Shown here piece after piece: positions 9,052 through 19,226 of a stretch of 64,000 bases of DNA (position 1 is its first letter; every line of letters begins with the position of its first letter). The position numbers and the translations under genes are program-made. Location of the stretch: the NCBI GenBank assembly GCA_023715865.1, contig JAMBOW010000001.1, positions 2,418,001-2,482,000 of the forward strand, read 5' to 3'. The DNA is from Neobacillus mesonae. GTDB taxonomy: Bacteria > Bacillota > Bacilli > Paenibacillales > Paenibacillaceae. The notes under the pieces are model-generated. The model was given only the letters and a program-made list of their open reading frames with translations. It did no database searches and had not been told where the DNA came from.

Positions 9052-9091
9052 AAGAAAGCAGCTCATCCTAATACGGGTGAACTGCTTTCTT
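9052..9091 (-). terminator. Long hairpin after pgi, probable terminator
   Basis: Outer arms AAGAAAGCAG (9052-9061) and CTGCTTTCTT (9082-9091) pair perfectly. Inner arms TCATCC and GGGTGA extend the stem with one wobble pair. On the minus strand it starts 36 bases after the pgi stop, but the following T content is modest (TTAAAAATATAAAT). It may attenuate rather than fully stop read-through into yvyE. Confidence 0.7.
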
Positions 9092-9126
9092 AGTTAAACG
9101 CATGAAATCTATAATTGTTTCAAAAA

Positions 9127-10482
9127 TTATTCAGAAAGTCTTGCTTCCAGTTTTGCTTTTTCTTCTTCATATCCAGGTTTGCCAAGCAGAGCAAACATGT
9201 TCTTCTTGTAGGCTTCAACACCTGGTTGGTCGAATGGATTTACGCCAAGCAGGTATCCGCTGATGCCGCAAGCTTTTTCAAAGAAGTATACCAGATATCC
9301 GAAAGAATATGGAGTCATATCTGGAATATTCACAATAAGATTTGGCACTTGACCGTCTGTATGAGCCAAAAGTGTTCCTTGAAACGCCTTTTTGTTGACG
9401 AAATCCATTGTTTTGCCTTCCAGGAAGTTCAGTCCGTCCAGATCGTCCGGATCAGCTTCAATCGTGATATGGCTAGGAACCTCTTCGACTTGAATTACAG
9501 TTTCAAAGATGTTACGGCTTCCTTCTTGGATAAATTGACCCATAGAATGAAGATCCGTAGAAAAGTCAACAGAAGCAGGATAAATTCCTTTGAAATCCTT
9601 ACCTTCACTTTCGCCGTACAACTGCTTCCACCACTCCGATACAAAGTGCAGGGAAGGCTCGTAGTTAACGAGAATCTCTGTGCCTTTGCCTTTACGGTAA
9701 AGCGCGTTACGAACGGCAGCGTATTGATAGCTTTGGTTCTCTGCAACGTTTGGATTGCTGTATTCTTTCGAAGCGTCCGCAGCACCTTGCATCATTTCTT
9801 CAATGTTAATGCCTGCAGTTGCGATCGGAAGAAGGCCAACCGCTGTAAGCACGGAATAACGTCCGCCTACATCGTCCGGAATGATGAAGGACTCATAGCC
9901 TTCCTCAGTAGCCAGCTTTTTGAGTGCGCCGCGTGCTTGGTCTGTCGTAGCGTAGATGCGTTTGCGAGCTTCTTCTTTACCGTATTTTTTCTCGAGCGCT
10001 GCACGGAAAATACGGAAAGCAATCGCCGGTTCAGTTGTTGTACCGGATTTGGAGATAACGTTCACGGAGAAGTCCTTGCCTTCAATAAGCTCAAGCAAAT
10101 GATTTACATATGTAGAGCTGATATTGTTACCTGCGAAATAAATCTCAGGGGTTTTGCGTTTTTCTTTAGGCAGCTCATTGTAGAAGGAATGAGACAGCAT
10201 CTCAATCGCTGCACGAGCACCCAGGTAAGAACCGCCGATTCCGATGACGATCAGCACTTCAGAGTCGCTTTGGATCTTCGTTGCCGCTTTTTGAATACGG
10301 GAGAACTCTTCTTTATCATAATTTGTAGGCAGATCGATCCAACCCAAATAATCTGAACCTGCTCCTGTTCCGTTATGAAGCTGTTCGTGTGCAAGACGGA
10401 TCGGTTCTGCAAAATAGTCAACTTCATGTTGTCCAACAAATTCTAAAGCTTTACTGTAGTCAAATGTTACTTTTTTTGCCAT
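9127..10482 (-). CDS. pgi: Glucose-6-phosphate isomerase
   Basis: Interconverts glucose-6-phosphate and fructose-6-phosphate in glycolysis and gluconeogenesis. The 451-residue length is standard for Bacilli. The SIS-type sugar phosphate sites are visible as [15 protein letters not shown] (about residues 81-95) and [12 protein letters not shown] (about residue 140), and the isomerase signature [16 protein letters not shown] lies near residue 205. The start ATG follows GGGAGGTAATTATAATC. The gene stands alone between two terminators, next to but not in one operon with tkt. Confidence 0.97.
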   Translation of the reverse strand: MAKKVTFDYSKALEFVGQHEVDYFAEPIRLAHEQLHNGTGAGSDYLGWIDLPTNYDKEEFSRIQKAATKIQSDSEVLIVIGIGGSYLGARAAIEMLSHSFYNELPKEKRKTPEIYFAGNNISSTYVNHLLELIEGKDFSVNVISKSGTTTEPAIAFRIFRAALEKKYGKEEARKRIYATTDQARGALKKLATEEGYESFIIPDDVGGRYSVLTAVGLLPIATAGINIEEMMQGAADASKEYSNPNVAENQSYQYAAVRNALYRKGKGTEILVNYEPSLHFVSEWWKQLYGESEGKDFKGIYPASVDFSTDLHSMGQFIQEGSRNIFETVIQVEEVPSHITIEADPDDLDGLNFLEGKTMDFVNKKAFQGTLLAHTDGQVPNLIVNIPDMTPYSFGYLVYFFEKACGISGYLLGVNPFDQPGVEAYKKNMFALLGKPGYEEEKAKLEARLSE

Positions 10483-10641
10483 GATTATAATTACCTCCCA
10501 CTTGAGTTAAGTCCTAAGGCTCGCTATTATGAAAAACAATTTAAAGAGCGGTACACTAAGCCAAGGATTCAACTTATGACTTAGAATACTGCAATTTTAA
10601 TACCCTGACAAGTTTGCTGACATCCAGGGAGATCAAATTTT

Positions 10642-10676
10642 AAAAAAGGGTAAAGCTGCCGAAAGGCAGCTTTACC
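10642..10676 (-). terminator. Intrinsic terminator after tkt
   Basis: Perfect 12-bp stem GGTAAAGCTGCC / GGCAGCTTTACC with a GAAA-type loop (TTTC on the transcribed strand), followed on the minus strand by six T, about 40 bases past the tkt stop. Confidence 0.95.
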
Positions 10677-10714
10677 TATTTATTTTGCTTTCTGTGTGTA
10701 CGTCTTAGCAGCAA

Positions 10715-12766
10715 TTACAGCAATGCTTTGATGCGGCTGACTACATTTTCAACAGTGAAGCCATATTCTTTAATTACGCGATCGCCTGGCGCAGATGCAC
10801 CGAATGTGGAAATTGCGAGGATATCTCCTGCATCGCCCACATATTTTTCCCAGCCCATTGGATGAGCCATTTCAACTGCAAGACGAGCTTTAACATCCGG
10901 AAGAATAACGGAGTCTTTATATGCTTTGTCTTGTTTTTCGAACAGATCCCAGCTCGGCATGCTGATAACACGTACCGCAATACCTTCTTCAGCAAGCGCT
11001 TCTTGAGCTTTCACTGCAAGCTGAACTTCAGAACCTGTAGCAATGATTTGTGCAACAGCTTTACCGTCTTTTGCATCAGATACTACGTATGCACCGCGTT
11101 TGATTCCTTCACGAGCACCGTCCACTGTTCCAGCAAGGATCGGCAGGTTTTGACGAGTCAATACCAGAGCTACTGGATTCTTCTTGTTCTCAACAGCATA
11201 AGCCCAAGCTGCAGAAGTTTCGTTTCCATCAGCAGGACGAAGCACTGTCAGGTTAGGGATGATACGCAGAGAAGCAAGCTGCTCGATCGGCTCATGCGTA
11301 GGACCGTCTTCACCAACAGCGATACTGTCATGTGTCAGAACGTAAGTTACAGGCAGGTTCATGATTGCAGACAAACGTACAGCTGGACGCAGGTAGTCGG
11401 TAAATACGAAGAATGTACCTCCGAATACTTTAACGCCGCCATGAAGCGCCATACCGTTCATTGCTGCTGCCATACCGAATTCGCGTACACCGAAGTAGAT
11501 GTTGCGACCAGAGTAATCTGCAGGTGTGAACTGTGCAATGTTGTTCAGATGTGTCATTGTAGAGCTTTCAAGGTCAGCGGATCCGCCAGTCAGGTTAAGA
11601 ACGTTTGGAGCGAGGCCGTTCAGTGCATTACCGGAAGCAACGCGAGTCGATACTGCTTTGTCTTCTGTGCTGTATTTAGGAAGGTCGCGATCCCATCCTT
11701 CTGGAAGCTCGCCAGAAGTTGCAGTTTCGAATTGAGCAGCAAGCTCAGGATATGCTTTTTTGTATTCAGCAAACTTAGCATCCCATGCTTTGTTCGTTTC
11801 GATACCGCGCTCTTTAACTTTTGCAAAATGAGCACGAACTTCGTCTGGAACGAAGAAATCTTCTTCATATACCCATTTGTAGAAATCTTTCGTCAGCTTA
11901 GCTTCTTCAGCACCAAGCGGAGAACCGTGTGTACCACCGTGACCGCCTTTACCTTGTTTGTTCGGGCTGCCGTAGCCGATAACTGTCTTCACTTCGATGA
12001 GTGTCGGGCGGTTTAGGTCTGCTTGTGCTTCCTTGATTGCTTTTTCAACAGCAGGCAGATCATTTCCGTCTTCTACACGAAGAACTTGCCAGCCGTATCC
12101 TTCAAAGCGTTTTTGTACGCTTTCGGAGAAGGAAAGGTCAAGTTTACCATCAAGAGAGATATCGTTGGAATCATACAACACAACGAGTTTGCCAAGCTTC
12201 AAGTGAGACGCAAGGGATGCCGCTTCGTGAGAAACGCCTTCCATCAAGTCACCGTCGCCGCAGATAGCATAAGTAAAGTGACTAACGATATCAAAGTTAT
12301 CTTTATTGTAAGTAGCACCCAGCTGAGCTTCAGCCATTGCCATACCTACTGCCATAGCAATACCTTGTCCAAGCGGACCTGTAGTTGCATCAACACCAGC
12401 AGTGTGACCAAACTCAGGGTGACCTGGAGTAAGGCTTCCCCATTGACGGAACTGTTTGATTTCTTCCATTGGCAGATCATATCCGCTCAGGTGCAGAAGG
12501 CTGTAAAGAAGCATAGAGCCGTGACCTGCAGACAGCACAAAACGGTCGCGGTTGATCCAAGTCGGATTCTCAGGGTTATGGTTCATTGTTTTTGCAAACA
12601 ATTGATAACCCATAGGTGCAGAACCCATTGGCATACCCGGATGACCGGATTTTGCTTTCTCAATAGCGTCAATCGCTAGAGTACGTACTGTAGTAATAGA
12701 CAAGTTATCGATTGTCGAATTTTCATTCTTGTGAATGCTTTGTTCTTTAGTTTGTTGATCAGTCAT
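10715..12766 (-). CDS. tkt: Transketolase
   Basis: A thiamine diphosphate enzyme of the non-oxidative pentose phosphate pathway that moves two-carbon units between sugar phosphates. With 683 residues it has the family's full length. The N-terminal TPP/Mg motif [13 protein letters not shown] lies near residue 168, and the substrate-region histidine is in [10 protein letters not shown] near residue 41. The pyrimidine-binding domain holds [17 protein letters not shown], and the C-terminal domain ends in [16 protein letters not shown]. The start ATG follows AGGAGGACAAAAA. It is a monocistronic unit with its own strong terminator. Confidence 0.97.
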   Translation of the reverse strand: MTDQQTKEQSIHKNENSTIDNLSITTVRTLAIDAIEKAKSGHPGMPMGSAPMGYQLFAKTMNHNPENPTWINRDRFVLSAGHGSMLLYSLLHLSGYDLPMEEIKQFRQWGSLTPGHPEFGHTAGVDATTGPLGQGIAMAVGMAMAEAQLGATYNKDNFDIVSHFTYAICGDGDLMEGVSHEAASLASHLKLGKLVVLYDSNDISLDGKLDLSFSESVQKRFEGYGWQVLRVEDGNDLPAVEKAIKEAQADLNRPTLIEVKTVIGYGSPNKQGKGGHGGTHGSPLGAEEAKLTKDFYKWVYEEDFFVPDEVRAHFAKVKERGIETNKAWDAKFAEYKKAYPELAAQFETATSGELPEGWDRDLPKYSTEDKAVSTRVASGNALNGLAPNVLNLTGGSADLESSTMTHLNNIAQFTPADYSGRNIYFGVREFGMAAAMNGMALHGGVKVFGGTFFVFTDYLRPAVRLSAIMNLPVTYVLTHDSIAVGEDGPTHEPIEQLASLRIIPNLTVLRPADGNETSAAWAYAVENKKNPVALVLTRQNLPILAGTVDGAREGIKRGAYVVSDAKDGKAVAQIIATGSEVQLAVKAQEALAEEGIAVRVISMPSWDLFEKQDKAYKDSVILPDVKARLAVEMAHPMGWEKYVGDAGDILAISTFGASAPGDRVIKEYGFTVENVVSRIKALL

Positions 12767-13175
12767 TTTTTGTCCTCCTCATAATCTCTAAAAAGATGTC
12801 AGGATAAGCAAACGGACTTACGCTCAGGCGACTCATACTTAACTTAAAATGACAAACGAGTTGATTTAAAGCAAGTTAATCCGCTTGAATGTTTCAATTT
12901 GACTTATTCGATTGCTATTGTATCACTTCACGTCCATTTTTTCCATACTGATCTTTATATCCAGCAAAAATCATCCTTGCATCGACAAAAGTATCTCCTC
13001 TTTAAAGAAAAGCATACCTTTGGCAAGCAATCTAATGAATATCTATTAAAAAACTACGAATCCTGAGCTTTATAGAGAGTTCTCTTTTACATTATCCGAC
13101 TTTCATTATCCCAAAACAAACTTCATGTAAATAACCAAAAATAATGTAAAAAAAGAGACTCTTTCTAAGACATAC
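12767..13175. other. Intergenic region upstream of tkt
   Basis: About 410 AT-rich bases without a credible ORF. It must hold the tkt promoter (minus strand). A TACAAT -10-like hexamer occurs on the minus strand in GTGATACAATAGC near 12915-12925, but no good -35 pairs with it. Two short dyads (AGAGAGTTCTCT near 13074 and AAAGAGACTCTTT near 13152) are too small to name. Confidence 0.5.
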
Positions 13176-13211
13176 AAAAAAAAGACCGCCTCGGCATGGC
13201 CGGGCGATCTT
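13176..13211 (-). terminator. Intrinsic terminator after purU
   Basis: On the minus strand AAGATCGCC...GGCGGTCTT forms a GC-rich stem (one bulged A, one G-T pair), followed by eight T. It starts about 20 bases past the purU stop. Confidence 0.9.
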
Positions 13212-13232
13212 AATTCATAATGATGATTGCGA

Positions 13233-14129
13233 TTAAAATACAACCGTCTTGTTCTCATGAACAAGAATCCGGTCTTCTACATGCCACTTTACTGCTCGGG
13301 CAAGAACAACCCGCTCAATGTTGCGGCCGATACGCTTCAGCTCAGGCACGTCATCCCGATGGCTTACACGTTCAACGTCCTGCTCGATGATCGGTCCGCC
13401 ATCCAGCTCTTCCGTAACATAATGCGCTGTAGCTCCAATAAGTTTTACGCCTCGCTTATAGGCCTGAGCATAAGGTTTACCTCCGACAAACGCCGGCAGG
13501 AAGGAGTGATGGATATTGATGATCCGGTTGCGGTAATGCTCAATAAACGTTGGCGAGATGATTTGCATGTAACGCGCAAGGATAATAACGTCGATGTCGC
13601 TGCCAATCACTTCAAGCTGACGCTGCTCCGCATCCTTTTTCGTATCTGCTGTAACCGGAATATGATGATATGGAATGCCAAAGGACTCTACATATTCTTT
13701 CATATCTAAATGATTGCTCACAACGACAGCAATGTCTGCATCCAGGTCGCCTGCTTGCCATTGCCAGAGAAGCTCGACCAGACAGTGATCCTCTTTGGAT
13801 ACAAAAATGGCCAGCTTTTTGCGGCGGCTTACAGCGGAGATGTTCCACTCCATTTTGAACTGGGATGCGATAGCCCCAAAATCTGATTCCACCTGTGGAA
13901 GACGGTCCTCCAGCTGAGGCAGATCGAATTCTACCCGCATGAAAAACATCCCGCCGTCTGGATTCATCGAGTATTGGTCAGATTGAACAATGTTGGCTCC
14001 GTGCTCGAACAAAAATTTTGAGACAGCTGCAACGATGCCCGGACCATCCGGACAAGAGATCAGCATTCTAGCCCGGTCTGCATGTTCATGAGCGCGGTGT
14101 GCCGGTACGTGTTTAGCATGAATATCCAT
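13233..14129 (-). CDS. purU: Formyltetrahydrofolate deformylase
   Basis: Hydrolyses 10-formyltetrahydrofolate to tetrahydrofolate and formate, balancing one-carbon pools and supplying formate for purine synthesis. The 298 residues comprise an N-terminal ACT domain (about residues 20-95, ARMLISCPDGPGIVAAVSKF) and a C-terminal formyltransferase-like domain (about 105-290). The latter contains NIHHSFLPAFVGGKPYAQA and IGATAHYVTEELDGGPIIEQ, with the catalytic Asn/His/Asp set. The start ATG follows AAGGGGGAG. It lies 35 bases after nfo and probably shares its transcript. Confidence 0.96.
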   Translation of the reverse strand: MDIHAKHVPAHRAHEHADRARMLISCPDGPGIVAAVSKFLFEHGANIVQSDQYSMNPDGGMFFMRVEFDLPQLEDRLPQVESDFGAIASQFKMEWNISAVSRRKKLAIFVSKEDHCLVELLWQWQAGDLDADIAVVVSNHLDMKEYVESFGIPYHHIPVTADTKKDAEQRQLEVIGSDIDVIILARYMQIISPTFIEHYRNRIINIHHSFLPAFVGGKPYAQAYKRGVKLIGATAHYVTEELDGGPIIEQDVERVSHRDDVPELKRIGRNIERVVLARAVKWHVEDRILVHENKTVVF

Positions 14130-14164
14130 TGTTAAAAAATTCTCCCCCTTGATTTAAGTCAGTC

Positions 14165-15292
14165 CTATGCTTTAACCATTGCTTCCTTACCTGCAAGCCA
14201 TGCAATCAAGCGATGATTGAGTCCCTCTTCAGTCAGCTCAGGGAACAGGGATGCACCTGCAGCAAGATCATACAGACGCTCCAGCGGCTCCCGCGGATCA
14301 GCCTTTTTAGCTTTGGCATCATTTTTAAGCAGGGTCCATGTGTCTAAAATAAAGCTGCGCGACTCAATCCCCTCGCCGCTAAAGAAATGATTTAATTTTT
14401 CGACATCTCCCCAGAAACCTTCTCCGAACCGCTCTGTTGCATCGCCGCGAAGCAGCGCAATTTCAGCTTCATACATCGGACGCTGTGTCTTTGGATCCTT
14501 ACCGATCCAAGGTGTTTCCAAAATGAATGGACGGCCCTTGAGGAGTTCATGATGAACGACGCGATTAATGGTATCAAATCCGATCCAGCCGGAACCGATT
14601 GGAGCATGTCTGTCCTTATGGGCACCTGCCGGGTTTTTGCTGTCGTTAATGTGAACAACGGCTATACGATCTAGTCCAACGGTACGGTCAAATTGTTCAA
14701 GCACCCCGTCCAGATCATTTACGATATCATAACCAGCATCGTGAATATGGCATGTGTCCATGCAAATAGTCAGTCTTTCGTTATGCTCAACCTTATCGAT
14801 GATCTGTGCAATCTCCTCGAAACTACGGCCCATCTCTGTGCCTTTGCCAGCCATTGTTTCAAGTGCAATATTGACATCCGTTTCGCGCACTCCGTTTAAT
14901 ACTTCGTTCAGACCTTCTGCGATACGCTGAATACCGTATTCCGCATCTTTATCAGTAAAAGCACCTGGGTGAAGAACAATATTTTTAACACCGATCGAAT
15001 GCGTGCGTCGAATTTCTTCCTGCAAAAAGCTGACCGCAAGCTCATAGGTATTGTCCTTGTAAGAACCCAGATTAATAATGTATGGCGCATGTACTACAAT
15101 CTCTTCAAAGCCTCCGCTTAGCATCGCTTGCTTGCCTTCTTCGATGAACATGGTCTCCATCGGCTTGCGACGCGTATTTTGCGGTGCCCCTGTATATATC
15201 ATAAACGATGAAGAACCGTAGCTTGCCGCTTCTTCCGTAGCTGTAAGTAGACCCTTGCCTGAAAAGGAAACGTGGGAACCTATTTTAAGCAT
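14165..15292 (-). CDS. nfo: Endonuclease IV-like AP endonuclease with C-terminal extension
   Basis: A TIM-barrel DNA repair enzyme that cleaves abasic sites using three zinc ions. Metal-binding residues sit in [13 protein letters not shown] (His near 67), NIVLHPGAF (His near 107), [13 protein letters not shown] (Glu near 145), [12 protein letters not shown] (Asp/His near 180), [19 protein letters not shown] and FILETPW. The canonical enzyme is about 280-300 residues and ends near the last of these. Here about 85-95 further residues follow, rich in Glu, Leu and Lys, including [20 protein letters not shown], of unknown function. The start ATG follows a GGGGGAAG site. First gene of a unit with purU. 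Confidence 0.93.
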   Translation of the reverse strand: MLKIGSHVSFSGKGLLTATEEAASYGSSSFMIYTGAPQNTRRKPMETMFIEEGKQAMLSGGFEEIVVHAPYIINLGSYKDNTYELAVSFLQEEIRRTHSIGVKNIVLHPGAFTDKDAEYGIQRIAEGLNEVLNGVRETDVNIALETMAGKGTEMGRSFEEIAQIIDKVEHNERLTICMDTCHIHDAGYDIVNDLDGVLEQFDRTVGLDRIAVVHINDSKNPAGAHKDRHAPIGSGWIGFDTINRVVHHELLKGRPFILETPWIGKDPKTQRPMYEAEIALLRGDATERFGEGFWGDVEKLNHFFSGEGIESRSFILDTWTLLKNDAKAKKADPREPLERLYDLAAGASLFPELTEEGLNHRLIAWLAGKEAMVKA

Positions 15293-15619
15293 CTTACTTC
15301 CCCCTATAATTTAGGATTTAGAGAATATGCAACACATTCAATAGAGTGTTATAGCAAAAATGCAGCATCCTCAGATTTTATTGCTTATTGTAACTTGATT
15401 AGCGAGGCCAAGCAATATATCTAACATGAAAACGGTGAGGAAGGTATCGAAAATCATACGCATCTGAGTTATAATTTCTAAAACAGGGCAATTTTAACAA
15501 CTTCTGCTGCTCACTGATCTCATGAAAAATTCATTTACATATTCATGCTGTTTTAAACTCTAATTCCTACAATTATTTAAAGCTGTCTCTTATTTTATTA
15601 AAAGTTAGAGGTGAAGCAT
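15293..15619. other. Intergenic region between nfo and yneK
   Basis: A 327-base AT-rich divergent gap with no credible ORF. It presumably holds promoters for nfo (minus) and yneK (plus). I see no convincing hexamer pair, repeat or RNA structure. Confidence 0.5.
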
Positions 15620-16090
15620 ATGGACATTCTCTTGTTATATGGTAGATTATCTCCTTCCATTCCAAGCAACTGGTTCATGAATTCTATCGCCTTTTGGACC
15701 TTTGTGCTGCTCGGCTCCATGGTGATCGGTGGATTTTTTATGTTTCGCAAATTTTTGAAGGTGCTTCCGAAAGCTGACGGGAAGTCGAAGCTCGACTGGC
15801 AGAATCACTGGGTGGAAGCGAGCCGGCATTTATGGACGGAGGATGCCAAAGCATTTTTGGACGAGCTGGTACAGCCAGTACCCGCTCCCTTCCGGGATAT
15901 CGCAAAGCATTCCATTGCGGCAGAAATCGGGAAAATCGCCTTGGATAGCGGTGCTGCCGAAGTTACACGCGATCACTGCATCAAAGGCTACATTGTAGCC
16001 ACACCCAAAAGAGACAATAAGTTTCTCGTTAATTTCCTCGATAAGAAGCAGATCGATTACCAGCCATACAAGCACTTAATGAATAAATAA
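15620..16090 (+). CDS. yneK: DUF2621 family membrane-anchored protein
   Basis: A 156-residue protein with one N-terminal membrane segment (about residues 20-40, FWTFVLLGSMVIGGFFMFRK) and a soluble C-terminal domain carrying WVEASRHLWTEDAKAFLDEL and the ending GYIVATPKRDNKF. Order and motifs match the DUF2621/YneK family of Bacilli, whose function is unknown. ATG 15620 is preferred to GTG 15611, because GAGGTG (15607-15612) serves as the ribosome site for the ATG. Confidence 0.85.
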   Translation: MDILLLYGRLSPSIPSNWFMNSIAFWTFVLLGSMVIGGFFMFRKFLKVLPKADGKSKLDWQNHWVEASRHLWTEDAKAFLDELVQPVPAPFRDIAKHSIAAEIGKIALDSGAAEVTRDHCIKGYIVATPKRDNKFLVNFLDKKQIDYQPYKHLMNK

Positions 16091-16447
16091 GATGAACATC
16101 TGTCGTAAGTGAGAATTACATGAACATTTAAAAATGATCGAATAGAAATTTTTTTATATGTGGAATAAAATGAATTAAAGAATTAAAAAGCAATTAAATG
16201 ATACAAGACGATTTCAAAAGGTAGAACAAAGTTACATTCATTCAATCCAAAGGGTAATACTTTATACAAGTTATTTTCCTATCTTTGTTACTCAAACTAT
16301 AATAAGACTTACAGTACCAAATGAAACTGGCCTTCAGCCTCTTGATGGGATCGCTTGGTTTATACATGAATGGAGAAATTCCATTTCAGCCAAGGAACCA
16401 GACAAGAGGCTTATCTTATTTTTACAAAAAAAAGGAGGAAGCCCTTT
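16091..16447. other. Intergenic region upstream of the TIGR01777 epimerase gene
   Basis: About 357 AT-rich bases. A TATAAT hexamer lies near 16300 (CTCAAACTATAATAAGAC), a likely -10 for the downstream gene, but its -35 is poor. No ORF with a ribosome site and no strong structure is seen. Confidence 0.45.
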
Positions 16448-17347
16448 ATGAGATTTGCAATCAGCGGAGGAACGGGGTTCATCGGAACCCAGCTTACAAA
16501 ATGGTGGAGTGAACTAGGACATCAAGTGATTATTATTACTCGGCAGGCTTCAAAATCTCACGCTTCCTCAGACAAAGAAATTACTTATGTGACCTGGGAG
16601 CAAATCAAGAAAGACCCCAGCAGCCTGGAGTCTTTGGATGGCGTGGTCAACCTTGCCGGGGAGAGCCTGAACCAGAGATGGACCAATAAAGCAAAGCATC
16701 GAATTCTTGAATCGCGTCTGAATTCCGTTCATCAGTTGGCTGATGTATTAGATCAGTTGGAACATAAACCAAAAGTAATCGTGCAATCATCCGCTGTAGG
16801 CATATACGGAACTTCGGATTCTCAAGCATTCTCGGAATCCTCTCCTACAGAGACTAAGGATTTCTTGTCTGACGTATGCATACAATGGGAACGTGCAGCA
16901 ATACAGAGATTCTCTTTTTCAAGACTAGCTATCATAAGGACAGGTCTTGTGCTCGGTAAAAAGGGAGCTTTCCCGCTTATGCAGCTTCCGTATAAATTAG
17001 GGGTTGGAGGTCCCATCGGCAGCGGAGAGCAGCAGGTATCCTGGATCCATATTATAGATATGGTCAGACTGATTGACTTTGCTGTTCATAACGAGCTTAT
17101 TTCTGGACCGCTTAATGCCACAGCTCCACACCCTGTATTAAATAAAGAATTTGGCAGAACTATTGGGCAGGTTCTTCATAGACCCCATTGGTTTCCCGTA
17201 CCTTCTTTTGTATTAAAGGCCGTATTAGGCGAAATGTCAGTTCTTATATTGGAAGGTCAAAAGGTTTTACCTGAAAAGGCTCAGGAGCATGATTTTAAAT
17301 TTGAATACCCCGATATTAGGGAAGCTGTACTTCAGCTGCATAGATAG
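16448..17347 (+). CDS. yfhF: TIGR01777 family NAD-dependent epimerase/dehydratase-like protein
   Basis: A 299-residue extended-SDR protein. The Rossmann dinucleotide motif GGTGFIGTQL is at residues 7-16, followed by VVNLAGESLNQRW, VQSSAVGIYG (active-site Ser and Tyr region) and the C-terminal family block (GPLNATAPHPVLNKEF, RPHWFPVPSFVLKAVLGEM). Family members (YfhF in Bacillus, YfcH in E. coli) have no established substrate. ATG 16448 follows AAAGGAGGAAGCCC. An earlier in-frame start at 16370 only adds non-homologous residues. Monocistronic, and convergent with the FHA gene. Confidence 0.92.
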   Translation: MRFAISGGTGFIGTQLTKWWSELGHQVIIITRQASKSHASSDKEITYVTWEQIKKDPSSLESLDGVVNLAGESLNQRWTNKAKHRILESRLNSVHQLADVLDQLEHKPKVIVQSSAVGIYGTSDSQAFSESSPTETKDFLSDVCIQWERAAIQRFSFSRLAIIRTGLVLGKKGAFPLMQLPYKLGVGGPIGSGEQQVSWIHIIDMVRLIDFAVHNELISGPLNATAPHPVLNKEFGRTIGQVLHRPHWFPVPSFVLKAVLGEMSVLILEGQKVLPEKAQEHDFKFEYPDIREAVLQLHR

Positions 17348-17372
17348 AAGCTGCAGGAGACTAATATAACAA

Positions 17373-19166
17373 TTATGTCGTTAAATAAAAGGTGTACTTT
17401 GACTTAGAAATAATAAAAGAATCTCCATTCTGCAATGGATATTCTTTGTATGGCACCATCAGCTCTTCCTGAAATAGGGTCCCATTCATCGAATTTAAAT
17501 CTTTTATAGCATAGCCCGCTTTAGATTTGCTGATCTCTACATGTGCTCTGGAAGTACCTGTACCTTCTTCGACGTACCCCGCCACCTCTGCAGACCGGCC
17601 GATCACAAAGCTGCCTGATCCAATCTTAATAGAATCGGTAGTCCCTTCCGGAGACACGCGCTCTAAGTAGGCTTGTGCCGATCTAGCCTCAGATATAACA
17701 GATTCACTTCTGACACTGTTATTCTCTTTTTCCGGTTCTGACAATAGTACGGTGGCTTGAGCCCTTCCAACAGCAGTTAGGAATTGAGTGTTGTGTTTTA
17801 ATGCAGCATAGTAGCTTGCATCTTCAGTCAGTGATTCTGACGAAAGTGTAGCGGCCATTATTTCTGAGCCTGCTGAAGATTTTGGAAACTCCTCTATCGA
17901 TCTGTTGGAGTGATTTGAGCTGCGTTCTTCTCTGCCTACTTGTTCGAAAACAGAGGGAGCATTCCATTTAAAATCATTCAACGGGGCACCGTTCACCGCG
18001 GGCTCCTTTGGCCACGGCTCAGAGAGCTCCTGCTTTTTCCGGCTGGCAAACCATTTATTACGGCTAGGCTGTTGTTCATCATCTGATTCTTGATCTGCTT
18101 CTGATGTTTTGTTTGAAATGAACGGCAGGCCTTTTCCTTTGGATAGTAAGTATGCAGCAATCACTGATATTACTGTTAACACTATGCATACCGTAAGCCG
18201 GACAGAATTAGGTTCATCCATGTAAATAAATCTCCATAGGACAGATGAAGTAAGTAAACACCCAAGCCAGCAATACATAGGGTTGACCATTTTCTTAACA
18301 GGCATCTCCTTCATCGCTTGAATAGGCTCGACTTCAGACTTGAATAATGAATTTTCATTTGAAGTGAACGGTGAGCTAATAGAAAAGGGATTCCCCTTAC
18401 CGACAGACGCATTGATCTGATTATTAAAATTCACGGCTTTTTGATCACTGGGCGACAGCGATGCCTTGTTATCCTGTTCGAAATGCACTGCTCGGCTGGG
18501 TGAAATCTGCTGATGCTGAGATGGAGACAAATTTGTACCTAACCCTTCTTTAGCTAATACTTCTTTAGCTGACACTTCCTTACCTAACGATTCTTTCGTC
18601 AATAATTCAAGCAGCATTTCATTTAATGAAGCCAGTCGAAAATGATCGTTTGAACAAAGATGCAGTATTTTTTGCAGTCCTGACCCTTCCAATGTCTGAA
18701 CATGCGGCATCAACCTCACGATTAGCTGATACAACTGGGCTGAAATCTTGTCCTGCTCGGTCTGTGCTTGGGAGGGAACGTAACATACGTTTAGCTTTCC
18801 CTCCTCGATCTCACCCTTTATAAAAATATAATCCTCGTGCAAGATGTACTGATGTTCATCCAGCATATATTGGCGGCACTCCATTAAAATATGGGCCAGC
18901 TGCTGCAGCAGGTAGAACAGCCCGTATAAGGAAAGCTTCTCACTCTTTAACCTATGGGAGAGCATTCTTTGACCCGTAATGTCATAGCTCAACGTCATGC
19001 TGCTATCTACTTCTTTCACATGCATTTTTAGGTGTCCTGGAATATCGTTGGACATGATCATGTTTAATTGCAGCTGGCTCAGGTCACTTCTGGTGATACC
19101 CCCATCTTTATCGAGAATCATCATTGTTCTGCCATTATGTATAAAATCCCTCGTCAGTCCTTTCAT
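17373..19166 (-). CDS. FHA-domain membrane protein with DUF6382-like N-terminus, last gene of the tad operon
   Basis: A 597-residue protein with three parts. Residues 1-190 form a soluble domain resembling DUF6382. A low-complexity linker (about 195-290) contains a 5-residue tandem repeat. Two adjacent membrane segments (about 305-350, WLGCLLTSSVLW and TVCIVLTVISVIAAYLL) follow, then a long disordered stretch and a C-terminal FHA domain (about 510-597). The FHA phosphothreonine-binding core is visible as IGRSAEV, TSRAHVEISK and IKDLNSMNGTLF. FHA domains read Ser/Thr-kinase signals. Position at the end of the pilus operon suggests control or scaffolding of the machine, which is inference. The start ATG follows AAAGGGGAG. 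Confidence 0.85.
   Translation of the reverse strand: MKGLTRDFIHNGRTMMILDKDGGITRSDLSQLQLNMIMSNDIPGHLKMHVKEVDSSMTLSYDITGQRMLSHRLKSEKLSLYGLFYLLQQLAHILMECRQYMLDEHQYILHEDYIFIKGEIEEGKLNVCYVPSQAQTEQDKISAQLYQLIVRLMPHVQTLEGSGLQKILHLCSNDHFRLASLNEMLLELLTKESLGKEVSAKEVLAKEGLGTNLSPSQHQQISPSRAVHFEQDNKASLSPSDQKAVNFNNQINASVGKGNPFSISSPFTSNENSLFKSEVEPIQAMKEMPVKKMVNPMYCWLGCLLTSSVLWRFIYMDEPNSVRLTVCIVLTVISVIAAYLLSKGKGLPFISNKTSEADQESDDEQQPSRNKWFASRKKQELSEPWPKEPAVNGAPLNDFKWNAPSVFEQVGREERSSNHSNRSIEEFPKSSAGSEIMAATLSSESLTEDASYYAALKHNTQFLTAVGRAQATVLLSEPEKENNSVRSESVISEARSAQAYLERVSPEGTTDSIKIGSGSFVIGRSAEVAGYVEEGTGTSRAHVEISKSKAGYAIKDLNSMNGTLFQEELMVPYKEYPLQNGDSFIISKSKYTFYLTT
18537..18596 (-). repeat. 15-bp tandem repeat encoding a 5-residue repeat (4 copies)
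   Basis: Within the FHA gene, four consecutive 15-base units encode KESLG, KEVSA, KEVLA and KEGLG. The DNA units are similar but not identical (consensus AAAGAAGTATTAGCT type). They lie in the linker between the DUF6382-like domain and the membrane segments and would form a short charged helix or spacer. Confidence 0.85.
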
Positions 19167-19226
19167 GGTAACTCCCCTTTATCCATGCTTGATACCAACA
19201 TACCACTGCAGAGTCTAGTCAAAATC

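Noticed and set aside
9115-10356. 413-residue plus-strand open frame opposite pgi
   Set aside because: It lies entirely antisense to a complete pgi gene, has no ribosome site, and its translation (Cys/Phe-rich, low helix content) does not look like a protein. It is a shadow of biased codon use in pgi.
10862-12016. 384-residue plus-strand open frame opposite tkt
   Set aside because: Antisense to a full, well-conserved transketolase. The composition (Cys, Ser, Phe and Arg rich) and the lack of a start signal mark it as a shadow.
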